Shown: positions 1 to 5,475, counted from the first letter of the stretch. The stretch: 6,974 bases of DNA from Phycisphaeraceae bacterium (GCA_007119405.1 SKPT01000575.1:1-6974), one strand, 5' to 3'. Made by a program: numbers and translations. Notes: generated by a model not told the origin, from the letters alone.

Positions 1-1059
1 CGCCTGCTCATCGACTTCGACCCGCACCTGGTCATCGAGGGCATCGCGATCACCATGCTCGCCTGCCAGCTCGACACCGCCTACTTCTACATCCGCGGCG
101 AATACCACCACCAGCGCGACGTCTTCGAGAACGCCATCAAGGAGGCGTACGACAACAAGATCTTCGGCCCCGGGTCGCGGCTGGGCCAGGTCAACGGCCG
201 CGACCCCAACCTCTACCTCCATCGCGGGGCGGGGGCCTACATCTGCGGCGAGGAGACCGGCCTGCTCGAGTCGCTCGAGGGCAAGCGCGGCTGGCCCCGC
301 ATCAAGCCGCCCTTCCCCGCCGTCGCGGGCGCCTTCAACCGCCCCACCGTCATCAACAACGTCGAGACCCTCGCCTGCGTCGTGCCCATCATCGAGCACG
401 GCCCCGAGTGGTGGCAGGCCATGGGCACACCGCGCCCCGAAGGCGCCCCGCCCAACGTCCCCGCCAGCTTCGGGCCCAAGCTCTACGGCGTCTCCGGCCA
501 CGTCAACCGCCCCGACGTCTACGAGGACGAGCTGGGCATCAAGCTCTCCACCCTCATCGAGGAGCACTGCCAGGGCATGCGCGGCGGCAGGAAGTTCAAG
601 GCCGCGATCCCCGGCGGCACGTCGATGGGCATCCTCGGGCCCGACGAATACGACGCCGAGCTGGACTTCGACGTCGGCAAGAAATACAACTGCCTGGGCC
701 TGGGCACCGCCGGCGTCATCGTCATGGACGAGGACACCGATATCGTGGCCGTGGCGCGCAACTGCGCCCGCTTCTTCGCCCTGGAGTCGTGCGGCCAATG
801 CACGCCCTGCCGCGAGGGCACCGGCTGGATGTACCAGATCCTTCAGCGCATCGAGGCCGGCGACGGCACCACCAAGGACCTGGACCTGCTGCTGGAGCTC
901 TCCGGCTCGATGGGGGCGATGCCCGGGACGACGATCTGCGGCCTGGCGGACGGGGCGAACTGGGCGGTGCGCACCATCGTCAACAAGTTCTGGGACGAGT
1001 TCGAGGCCCGCGTCAGCAAGGAGCAGTACGTCAGCCTGGCGGTGTTGGGGGCGGGGTGA
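1..1059 (+). CDS. nuoF: NADH-quinone oxidoreductase subunit F (complex I), 5'-truncated by window edge
   Basis: NuoF takes electrons from NADH to FMN and passes them to the 4Fe-4S cluster N3, in the peripheral arm of respiratory complex I. The frame is open from base 1, so the ATG at 55 is internal: the codons before it read DPHLVIEGIAIT, which is NuoF sequence. In window residue numbers, the nucleotide-binding stretch YICGEETGLLESLEGKRG starts at Y80, followed by RPTVINNVETL. The N3 ligands are C264, C267 and C270 in SCGQCTPCREGTG, plus C313 in TTICGLADG. The N-terminal glycine-rich FMN/NADH segment, roughly 80-100 residues, lies left of the window. The protein ends soon after the N3 region (FWDEFEARV), with no extra ferredoxin-like C-terminal domain, which favours complex I over hydrogenase HydB or a formate dehydrogenase subunit. 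No nuoG follows; a repeat and unrelated genes do. Confidence 0.95.
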   Translation, partial: RLLIDFDPHLVIEGIAITMLACQLDTAYFYIRGEYHHQRDVFENAIKEAYDNKIFGPGSRLGQVNGRDPNLYLHRGAGAYICGEETGLLESLEGKRGWPRIKPPFPAVAGAFNRPTVINNVETLACVVPIIEHGPEWWQAMGTPRPEGAPPNVPASFGPKLYGVSGHVNRPDVYEDELGIKLSTLIEEHCQGMRGGRKFKAAIPGGTSMGILGPDEYDAELDFDVGKKYNCLGLGTAGVIVMDEDTDIVAVARNCARFFALESCGQCTPCREGTGWMYQILQRIEAGDGTTKDLDLLLELSGSMGAMPGTTICGLADGANWAVRTIVNKFWDEFEARVSKEQYVSLAVLGAG

Positions 1060-1070
1060 CGCCCACCCCG
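1052..1070 (+). terminator. GC hairpin overlapping the nuoF stop codon
   Basis: CGGGGTG (1052-1058) pairs perfectly with CACCCCG (1064-1070) around a 5-nt loop, ACGCC. The TGA stop of nuoF (1057-1059) sits in the stem and loop. No U-tract follows, so it is not a classical intrinsic terminator. It may slow the polymerase or protect the 3' end of the nuo message. An alternative pairing (GGGCG 1049-1053 with CGCCC 1060-1064) competes with it. The terminator role is inference. Confidence 0.35.
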
Positions 1071-1075
1071 ACAGG

Positions 1076-1118
1076 GTTAACGCCCGTCCTGAGCGAGTCC
1101 GCGAGTGAAGGGCGGGAT
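1076..1118 (+). repeat. Dispersed 43-bp repeat, copy A
   Basis: This segment matches 5476-5518 at 40 of 43 positions in the same orientation. The differences are at 1087, 1088 and 1106. It begins GTTAACGCCCG and ends AGGGCGGGAT. The outer arms CGCCC (1081-1085) and GGGCG (1110-1114) can pair, giving a small stem-loop; the inner stem is weaker than in copy B. It lies between nuoF and the start codon of the next gene, 14 nt ahead of the GTG at 1133. One frame reads LTPVLSESASEGRD, a tail I recall from planctomycete gene predictions (from memory, not searched). Confidence 0.85.
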
Positions 1119-1132
1119 TGCCGGAGCCTGCC

Positions 1133-1324
1133 GTGATTGAAAAGGTTGTACGCCGGTTCAAGCTGGGCGATCGCACGCCCGACGACGAGACGCGGGCGTA
1201 CTGGCGCAGCCGCCCGTCCGCCGAACGCGTCGCCGCCGTCGATGAGCTTCGCGAGCAATGGCATGGCTCACCACTACCGCGACTTCCAAGAGTTGCTCAG
1301 GTCATTGAACGACCGCGGCGCTAG
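1133..1324 (+). CDS. Small conserved protein of unknown function, 63 aa, partner of the nucleotidyltransferase
   Basis: I chose the GTG at 1133 because GGAG (1123-1126) lies 6 nt upstream; a TTG at 1118 is the alternative but would put the start inside the repeat. The protein begins MIEKVVRRFKLGDR, continues through YWRSRPSAERVAAVDELREQ (about residues 23-42) and ends LPRVAQVIERPRR. This pattern, a basic N-terminal strand, a YW-x-S/R-RP-x-ER helix and a V-I-x-RP tail, is one I recall from short hypothetical proteins encoded directly before nucleotidyltransferase-like genes. No catalytic motif or membrane segment is visible. Its last 62 nt overlap the nucleotidyltransferase gene in another frame, which suggests translational coupling. 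An antitoxin-like or accessory role is inferred from the arrangement alone. That it is a real gene is fairly secure; its function is unknown. Confidence 0.7.
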   Translation: MIEKVVRRFKLGDRTPDDETRAYWRSRPSAERVAAVDELREQWHGSPLPRLPRVAQVIERPRR

Positions 1325-1754
1325 GTACGTGATCGTCGGCGGCTACGCCATCGCCCACCACGGCTGGCCCCGCTACACCAAAGACCTCGATCTGCTCATC
1401 GAGATGACCCCCGACAACGCCCAACGCGTCGTCCAAGCCCTTGCCGCGTTCGGGTTTTCCGGCCCCGAGATCAGCGCCGAGAAGCTCACCAACCCGCGCA
1501 CCCTGCTCCGCCTTGGCCGGCCTCCGACACAGGTCGAGATTCTCACCTCGATCGACGGTGTAAGCTGGGACGAGGTCTACGCCAATCGCGAGCCTGGCGA
1601 GTACGCCGGCGTGCCGGTCGCCTACATTGGACGCGAGCAGTTCATCCAGAACAAGAGGGCCGCCGGCCGCCTGCGCGACCTGGCCGACATCGAAGACATC
1701 GGCGAGGATCCCGGCCAGCCGCGCCCCCGCAACAACCCGCCCACCGACGAATGA
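1263..1754 (+). CDS. MNT-type nucleotidyltransferase-like protein (polymerase beta superfamily), 163 aa
   Basis: The fold family transfers nucleotidyl groups and occurs in MNT/HEPN and AbiE-like toxin-antitoxin systems, but the substrate here is unknown. The core motif is VIVGGYAIAHHGWPRYTKDLDLL (residues about 23-45): the GG turn (26-27) followed by metal-binding D41 and D43 of DLD. E92 in VEILTSIDGV is a plausible third carboxylate. The C-terminal part IGREQFIQNKRAAGRLRDLADIE (about 122-144) is also typical of this group. The ATG at 1263 puts the family's usual opening (F-x-ELL) near residue 8. The frame is open further upstream to 1137, but that stretch is arginine- and proline-rich and is the out-of-frame reading of the preceding gene. 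The gene overlaps that small gene by 62 nt and its TGA overlaps an unused ATG at 1751. The last 17 residues are a proline-rich, probably disordered tail. Confidence 0.8.
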   Translation: MAHHYRDFQELLRSLNDRGARYVIVGGYAIAHHGWPRYTKDLDLLIEMTPDNAQRVVQALAAFGFSGPEISAEKLTNPRTLLRLGRPPTQVEILTSIDGVSWDEVYANREPGEYAGVPVAYIGREQFIQNKRAAGRLRDLADIEDIGEDPGQPRPRNNPPTDE

Positions 1755-1759
1755 CCCGC

Positions 1760-1764
1760 GGAGG
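1760..1764 (+). promoter_or_regulatory. Shine-Dalgarno GGAGG deciding the lipoprotein start
   Basis: GGAGG lies 7 nt before the ATG at 1772, close to ideal spacing. It argues for that start over the in-frame ATG at 1751, which overlaps the preceding stop codon and has no ribosome site before it. Confidence 0.75.
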
Positions 1765-1771
1765 CCTGCCC

Positions 1772-2275
1772 ATGAAAACGAGTGTCACCACCGTCCTTTG
1801 CCTGCTCCTCGCCGCCCTCGTCACCATCCCCGCCTGCCGCAGCCCCGAGCAGCGCGAGATTGACCGGTGGGCGGAGATGGAGCGCGCCGCCTTCCGTGAG
1901 CGCAGCGAGGTGCTCGCGGCCGCGTTCGACAACATCCTCAACGACTACCTCGAGCAGCAGAATTACGACACCGACGCCGCCACACGCGACCAGGTCCGCG
2001 ACAACATGCTCGAATCGGTGCCCGGCCTGCTGCTGGCCGGCGAGCAGATGGAGCGCGCCTTCGCCCGCGGCGACTTCCGCAACGCCGAGAACCAGCGCCG
2101 CGTCGACCGCCGCCTGCGCCAGGCCCGCGCCATCGACATGCAACTGCCCGGCCTGACGCGGATGCTCGCCGCCCGCCACCGCCGCGACGAGCTGCGCGAC
2201 GCCGAGCTTGAGATCCTCCGCCGGCTCCTGGACCACCACATGGACAACCTCGGCCAGCGCCTCTGGCCGTCGTGA
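1772..2275 (+). CDS. Putative small helical lipoprotein, unknown function, 167 aa
   Basis: The N-terminus is a short signal peptide: MKTS, a hydrophobic stretch (about residues 5-20, VTTVLCLLLAALVTIP), then A-C with C22 as the likely lipidated cysteine. The lipobox IPAC is tolerable but not ideal because of the proline at -2. The mature part is highly charged and looks almost entirely helical, rich in Arg, Glu, Asp and Ala, with few glycines and no other cysteine after C22. It is probably a membrane-anchored periplasmic or outer-membrane protein. I do not recognise the family and see no LTxxQ or other metal-sensing motif. It starts 17 nt after the nucleotidyltransferase stop, so the two are probably co-transcribed, but nothing shows a shared function. 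A palindromic repeat follows its stop codon. Confidence 0.7.
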   Translation: MKTSVTTVLCLLLAALVTIPACRSPEQREIDRWAEMERAAFRERSEVLAAAFDNILNDYLEQQNYDTDAATRDQVRDNMLESVPGLLLAGEQMERAFARGDFRNAENQRRVDRRLRQARAIDMQLPGLTRMLAARHRRDELRDAELEILRRLLDHHMDNLGQRLWPS

Positions 2276-2304
2276 CGCGCGCGGGCGTCCGGGTGTGCTT
2301 CCCA

Positions 2305-2396
2305 TGTAGGGTGGGTAGAGCGAGGCGAAACCCACCGCGTTGGTCGAGGATCGACGGCGTTCGCGGCGGGTTTTGCTTCGCTCTACCCACCCTACA
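2305..2396 (+). repeat. 92-nt palindromic element (35-nt inverted arms)
   Basis: The left arm (2305-2339, starting TGTAGGGTGGGTAGAGCG) and right arm (2362-2396, ending CTACCCACCCTACA) are complementary at 32 of 35 positions. Two of the three mismatches become G-U pairs in plus-strand RNA, leaving one A-C mismatch. The 22-nt apex holds a second perfect hairpin, GTCGA (2343-2347) with TCGAC (2351-2355) around GGA. There is no transposase, U-tract or evident target-site duplication. The arm sequence resembles a GTAGGGTGGGT...ACCCACCCTAC palindrome that I recall as scattered in several bacterial phyla. It lies 29 nt past the lipoprotein stop and ends 24 nt before the SulP -10-like box, so it may also end transcription between them (inference). 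Confidence 0.9.
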
Positions 2397-2420
2397 GCCG
2401 AACCCCCGCGACCGATTCGC

Positions 2421-2426
2421 TACGCT
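2421..2426 (+). promoter_or_regulatory. Candidate -10 box (TACGCT) of a leaderless SulP promoter
   Basis: TACGCT fits TANNNT and ends exactly 8 nt before the ATG at 2435, so transcription would start at or within about two bases of the start codon. No good -35 hexamer is visible; the place for one abuts the end of the palindrome. GAGGG at 2427-2431 leaves only 3 nt before ATG, too close for a normal ribosome site. The same layout occurs before ispH. Confidence 0.45.
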
Positions 2427-2434
2427 GAGGGCCC

Positions 2435-4231
2435 ATGCCCCCGCTGTCGCAGACGCTCGTCGAGCCTTTCACCACCCCGCTGCGCCGCGTCGGGCAGACC
2501 GTTCGCTCCTACGACCTGACCACGGCACGCGGCGACCTGCTCGCCGGCGTCACTGTCGCCGTCATCGCCATCCCCCAGTCGATGGCCTACGCCATCATCG
2601 CCGGCGTCGAGCCGGTCTACGGCCTCTACACCCTCATCTTCCACGCCCTGGTCGGCTCGCTGCTCATGTCCCAGCCGGGCGTGGCGCTGGGCCCGATCAA
2701 CACGCAGAGCCTGCTCGTCGCCTCCATCGTCACCCGCCTCGTCGAGCCCGGCGACGCCGCCACCTGGCTCAGCCTCGTCGTCGCCCTGACGCTGCTCAAG
2801 GGCCTCATCCAGCTCGTCATGGGCCTGGCGCAGCTCGGCCGACTCGTGCAGTACGTCAGCCAGAGCGTGATCGTCGGTTTCACCGCCGGCGCCGGCGTGC
2901 TCATCGCCGCCAGCCAGGTGCCCGCGTTCCTGGGCTTCACGCTCGACCGCGCCGCCGCGACGCTGCCCGGCCTGGCGGGCACCATCCAGGCCATCGTCGC
3001 CCAGGTCGATCGCATCGAGCCGGCGGCCATCGCCATCGGCGCCGGCGCCCTGGCGATCGTGCTCATCGCCCGCCGCATCTCCATCCTCGTGCCCGGCCCG
3101 CTCATCGCCGTGGGCCTGGGCGGCCTCGCGGTCTACCTGCTCGGCTACACGCCGGAGAACCTGCCGCTGATCGGTCCGCTGCCCCAGGCCCTGCCCGCCC
3201 CGGCCGTGCCCAGCTTCTCCCTCGAGCACCTCGAGCCGCTGCTGGCCGGCGCCGTCGCCCTGGCCCTGCTGGGGCTGATCGAGGTCTACTCCCTGAGCAA
3301 GGCCATGGCCACGCGCACCGGCGGCCGGGTCAACGCCAACCAGGACCTCGTCGCCCAGGGCATCACCCACATCACCACCAGCTTCTTCAGCGCCATGCCC
3401 GGCTCGGCGAGCTTCGGCCGCAGCGGCCTCAACCTCTTCGCCGGGGCCCGCACCGGCTTCGCGGGCATCTACAACGCCCTCGTCGCCCTGGCGGTCTTCC
3501 TGCTGCTGGCCCCGGCGGCGCGCTACGTGCCGCTGGCGGTCATCGCCGCCATCCTCTTCGTCATCGCCTACCAGCTCATCGACTTCGCCTACTTCCGCCG
3601 CGTCTACCGCTCCAGCCTGGCCGACGCCGTCGTCTGCTTCGCCACCTTCGCCGCCACCCTCACCGTCCCGCTGGCCTACGCCGTGTTCGTCGGCATCTTC
3701 CTCAACATCGCCCTCTACTTGCGCCGCGCTAGCCAGCTTCACATGGCCGAGATGGTCCGCTCACCCGAGGGCCCGTTCGTCGAACGACCCATCCACGACC
3801 GCGCCGGGCAGCGCAAGGTCATGTTCCTGCAGATCGAGGGTGACCTGTTCTTCGGCGTCGCCGACGAGCTGGAACGCCAGCTCGCCGACATCGCCCGCGG
3901 CCAGACGCGCGTCGTCATCCTGCGCCTGAAGCGCACCCACTCGGCCGACTCCACCGTTCTCGGGGTGCTGGAGCGCTTCGTCGACCAGATGCAGGCCAAG
4001 GGCGGCCACGTGCTTCTCTGCGGTCTGCGGCCGGAGCTCATGGAGCAGATGCGCCGCTTCGGCCTGGTCGAGCGCATCGGCGAGAAGAACGTCTTCGAGG
4101 CCACCTTCGGCGTCTTCACCAGCGCCAAACGCGCCCTGCACCGCGCCCGCGAGCTCGTGGGCACCAGCATCGACCTCAACCAGGAGCTCGGCGACGAGGA
4201 CGAGACCGAAGGCTGGGGCTATTCGATCTAG
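2435..4231 (+). CDS. SulP (SLC26)-family inorganic anion transporter with STAS domain, 598 aa
   Basis: This is an inner-membrane anion carrier. Family members move sulfate, bicarbonate or C4-dicarboxylates, and the substrate cannot be read from the sequence. Residues about 30-430 form the hydrophobic core, with the family hallmarks GDLLAGVTVAVIAIPQSMAYAIIAGVEPVYGLY (33-65), GPINTQSLL (86-94), a Glu at E283 in LGLIEVYSLSKA, and MPGSASFGRSGLNLFAGARTGFAG (321-344). A cytoplasmic STAS domain spans about 461-575 (VMFLQIEGDLFFG to RALHRARELV), with the D505-S506-T507 loop where anti-sigma antagonists are phosphorylated. The tail from 580 is acidic. Full length and both domains are typical of bacterial SulP proteins. 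The ATG at 2435 puts about 30 residues before the first helix, as expected. No partner gene such as a carbonic anhydrase or sulfate-assimilation enzyme is adjacent, so the gene looks monocistronic. Confidence 0.94.
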   Translation: MPPLSQTLVEPFTTPLRRVGQTVRSYDLTTARGDLLAGVTVAVIAIPQSMAYAIIAGVEPVYGLYTLIFHALVGSLLMSQPGVALGPINTQSLLVASIVTRLVEPGDAATWLSLVVALTLLKGLIQLVMGLAQLGRLVQYVSQSVIVGFTAGAGVLIAASQVPAFLGFTLDRAAATLPGLAGTIQAIVAQVDRIEPAAIAIGAGALAIVLIARRISILVPGPLIAVGLGGLAVYLLGYTPENLPLIGPLPQALPAPAVPSFSLEHLEPLLAGAVALALLGLIEVYSLSKAMATRTGGRVNANQDLVAQGITHITTSFFSAMPGSASFGRSGLNLFAGARTGFAGIYNALVALAVFLLLAPAARYVPLAVIAAILFVIAYQLIDFAYFRRVYRSSLADAVVCFATFAATLTVPLAYAVFVGIFLNIALYLRRASQLHMAEMVRSPEGPFVERPIHDRAGQRKVMFLQIEGDLFFGVADELERQLADIARGQTRVVILRLKRTHSADSTVLGVLERFVDQMQAKGGHVLLCGLRPELMEQMRRFGLVERIGEKNVFEATFGVFTSAKRALHRARELVGTSIDLNQELGDEDETEGWGYSI

Positions 4232-4245
4232 GCGGCAGGCCGTAT

Positions 4246-4266
4246 TTCGGATTTCGAATTTCGGAT
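4246..4266 (+). repeat. Heptamer repeat array, left (3 units, TTCGGAT orientation)
   Basis: Three consecutive 7-bp units start at 4246, 4253 and 4260: TTCGGAT, TTCGAAT and TTCGGAT. The 21 bases are a perfect reverse complement of 4405-4425. The array starts 14 nt after the SulP stop codon and is strikingly AT-rich against its surroundings. Confidence 0.9.
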
Positions 4267-4404
4267 GTGGCGAGGTGCTCAAGTCGGGTGCACCTGAAAA
4301 GGTAGCGGGGATGACGTACGACGCTCGGGGCAGCCACCTTACCGCGTCGCTCGTCGGCTACAAATCTGAGGTCCACTCCTCAACTCCGAAATCCGACATC
4401 CGCA
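4267..4404. other. Spacer enclosed by the inverted heptamer arrays, with nested stems
   Basis: These 138 nt lie between the perfect 21-bp inverted copies, although the right array itself begins earlier, at 4384. They contain AGGTGC (4273-4278) pairing with GCACCT (4290-4295), and a nested set: GTAGC 4302-4306 with GCTAC 4357-4361, GACG 4313-4316 with CGTC 4352-4355, and CGACGC 4319-4324 with GCGTCG 4344-4349. The last encloses a 19-nt loop. One frame is open through it into ispH, but I do not take it as coding. It could be the body of a small non-autonomous element or a structured 3' UTR of the SulP message; neither is established. Confidence 0.3.
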
Positions 4405-4425
4405 ATCCGAAATTCGAAATCCGAA
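4384..4425 (+). repeat. Heptamer repeat array, right (6 units, consensus ATCCGAA)
   Basis: Six tandem 7-bp units start at 4384, 4391, 4398, 4405, 4412 and 4419, each differing from ATCCGAA by at most two bases. The last three are the exact reverse complement of the left array at 4246-4266. Because 21 nt equals seven codons, the array translates as a seven-residue repeat (NPKFEIR), which I recall as a spurious tail in planctomycete predictions. It resembles in kind, not in sequence, the heptanucleotide STRR repeats of filamentous cyanobacteria. Confidence 0.88.
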
Positions 4426-4428
4426 CCA

Positions 4429-4441
4429 CCCCCCCCCCCCC
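4429..4441 (+). repeat. Homopolymer run of 13 C upstream of ispH
   Basis: Thirteen consecutive C residues end 37 nt before the ispH start codon and just upstream of a weak -35-like TTTCCC (4442-4447). The length is prone to slippage in replication and to sequencing error. It is outside the coding region, so any change in length would affect the upstream promoter region only. Confidence 0.85.
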
Positions 4442-4464
4442 TTTCCCCCACGCCCGCACGCCGC

Positions 4465-4470
4465 TACCAT
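4465..4470 (+). promoter_or_regulatory. Candidate -10 box (TACCAT) of a leaderless ispH promoter
   Basis: TACCAT fits TANNNT and ends exactly 8 nt before the ATG at 4479, as the box before the SulP gene does; both are preceded by CGC, reading CGCTAC. A weak -35-like TTTCCC lies 17 nt upstream (4442-4447). No Shine-Dalgarno precedes the ATG. A leaderless transcript is inferred. Confidence 0.5.
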
Positions 4471-4478
4471 GGCCCACC

Positions 4479-5426
4479 ATGCGAATTGTTCTCGCCAATC
4501 CGCGCGGCTTCTGTGCCGGCGTCAACATGGCCATCCAGACCGTCGAGGAGGCCCTGAAGATCGTCGGCAGCCCCCTGTACGTCTACCACGAGATCGTCCA
4601 TAACCGACACGTGGTGCAGGGCTTCGAGCAGCAGGGGGTCATCTTCGTCGACAGTGTCGACGAGGTGCCCGAAGGCGGCACGGTCATCTTCAGCGCCCAC
4701 GGCGTCAGCCCGGCCGTGCGGCAGCGCGCCAAGGAGCGCGGCTGCACGATGATCGACGCGACCTGTCCGCTGGTGACCAAGGTGCACATGGAAGCCGTCC
4801 GCTACGCCCGCCAGGGCTACCAGATCCTGCTCGTCGGCCATGCCGGGCACGACGAGGTCGTGGGCACCGTCGGCGAGGCGCCGGACGTCATCCACATCGT
4901 CGAGTCGCCCGAGGACGTGAACCGGCTCGACTTTCCCGACGGCACGCGGCTGGTCTACCTGACCCAGACGACGCTGTCGATGGACGACGCCAACCGCATC
5001 ATCCAGGCCATCCGCCAGCGCTTCCCCCACGTCAAGGAGCCGCCCAGCGACGACATCTGCTACGCCACCACCAACCGCCAGCACGCCGTCCGCGCCAAGG
5101 CGGCCGAGGTCGACCTCGTGCTCGTCGTCGGCTCCAAGAACAGCTCCAACTCCGTTCGCCTGACCGAGATCAGCGAGACCTCGGGCACCCGGGCCTACCT
5201 CGTCGACGACAAGACCGAGATGAAGCAGGCGTGGTTCGACGGCGTCGCCTCCGTGCTCGTCACCGCCGGCGCCTCCGCCCCCGAGCACCTGGTCCAGGAG
5301 ATCGTCCAGGAGCTCATCGACACCCACGGCGGCGAGCTCGAGGAGGCCACCACCGTCGAGGAGGACGTGCACTTCAACCTGCCCGTGAGCCTGCGCGTGC
5401 TCGCGGGCACGGTGGCCCGGCGGTAG
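4479..5426 (+). CDS. ispH: 4-hydroxy-3-methylbut-2-enyl diphosphate reductase (IspH/LytB), 315 aa
   Basis: IspH is the last enzyme of the MEP pathway. It reduces HMBPP to isopentenyl and dimethylallyl diphosphate in the cytoplasm, using a 4Fe-4S cluster. All cluster ligands are present: C12 in NPRGFCAGV, C96 in DATCPLVTKVH and C194 in DDICYATTNRQ. The substrate-binding and catalytic residues also match: H41 (HEIVHN), H74 (SAHGVS), H124 and the proton-donor E126 (GHAGHDEV), the TQTTLS segment near 162-167, S222-S223-N224 and S266. Length equals that of the E. coli enzyme to within a residue. The ATG at 4479 is chosen because MRIVLANPRGFC is the canonical start; the frame stays open upstream to 4275, but only through repeats and a C run. 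The gene appears single, with its own promoter-like box and a repeat after its stop codon. Confidence 0.97.
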   Translation: MRIVLANPRGFCAGVNMAIQTVEEALKIVGSPLYVYHEIVHNRHVVQGFEQQGVIFVDSVDEVPEGGTVIFSAHGVSPAVRQRAKERGCTMIDATCPLVTKVHMEAVRYARQGYQILLVGHAGHDEVVGTVGEAPDVIHIVESPEDVNRLDFPDGTRLVYLTQTTLSMDDANRIIQAIRQRFPHVKEPPSDDICYATTNRQHAVRAKAAEVDLVLVVGSKNSSNSVRLTEISETSGTRAYLVDDKTEMKQAWFDGVASVLVTAGASAPEHLVQEIVQELIDTHGGELEEATTVEEDVHFNLPVSLRVLAGTVARR

Positions 5427-5475
5427 GGGGGGCACGTCAACAAGGTGGCGCACACCCGCGGCAGGGGTTCCAGCC

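Noticed and set aside
1137..1262. Upstream extension of the nucleotidyltransferase to an ATG at 1137
   Set aside because: The 42 extra residues are low-complexity, and the same DNA encodes the conserved small protein in another frame.
1751..1771. ATG at 1751 overlapping the nucleotidyltransferase stop (ATGA) as the lipoprotein start
   Set aside because: No Shine-Dalgarno precedes it, and it would add seven residues before a standard signal peptide; GGAGG at 1760-1764 supports 1772.
2305..2396. Palindrome as a complete insertion sequence or classical intrinsic terminator
   Set aside because: It is too short to encode a transposase, no target-site duplication is visible and no U-tract follows the stem.
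2272..3742. Long open frames of 486 aa (plus) and 440 aa (minus) across the SulP gene
   Set aside because: Both translate to low-complexity sequence rich in Arg/Pro/His or Gly/Asp/Glu, typical of alternate frames of GC-rich genes; the SulP frame has clear family motifs throughout.
4298..4317. AAGGT...GGGGATGACGT, resembling a conserved 16S rRNA segment
   Set aside because: The match covers only about 11 continuous bases and the flanks do not continue as rRNA.
4278..4370. Frame reading SGAPEKVAGMTYDARGSHLTAS..., loosely like the N-terminal domain of Csl4-type exosome proteins
   Set aside because: The likeness is short and from memory, the domain is not expected in a bacterium, there is no independent start or stop, and the frame continues into repeat sequence. 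Probably chance; a profile search would settle it.
4275..4478. 68-codon N-terminal extension of ispH from the ATG at 4275
   Set aside because: It runs through the heptamer array and the C13 tract, is absent from the IspH family, and the canonical MRIVLANPRGFC start is at 4479.
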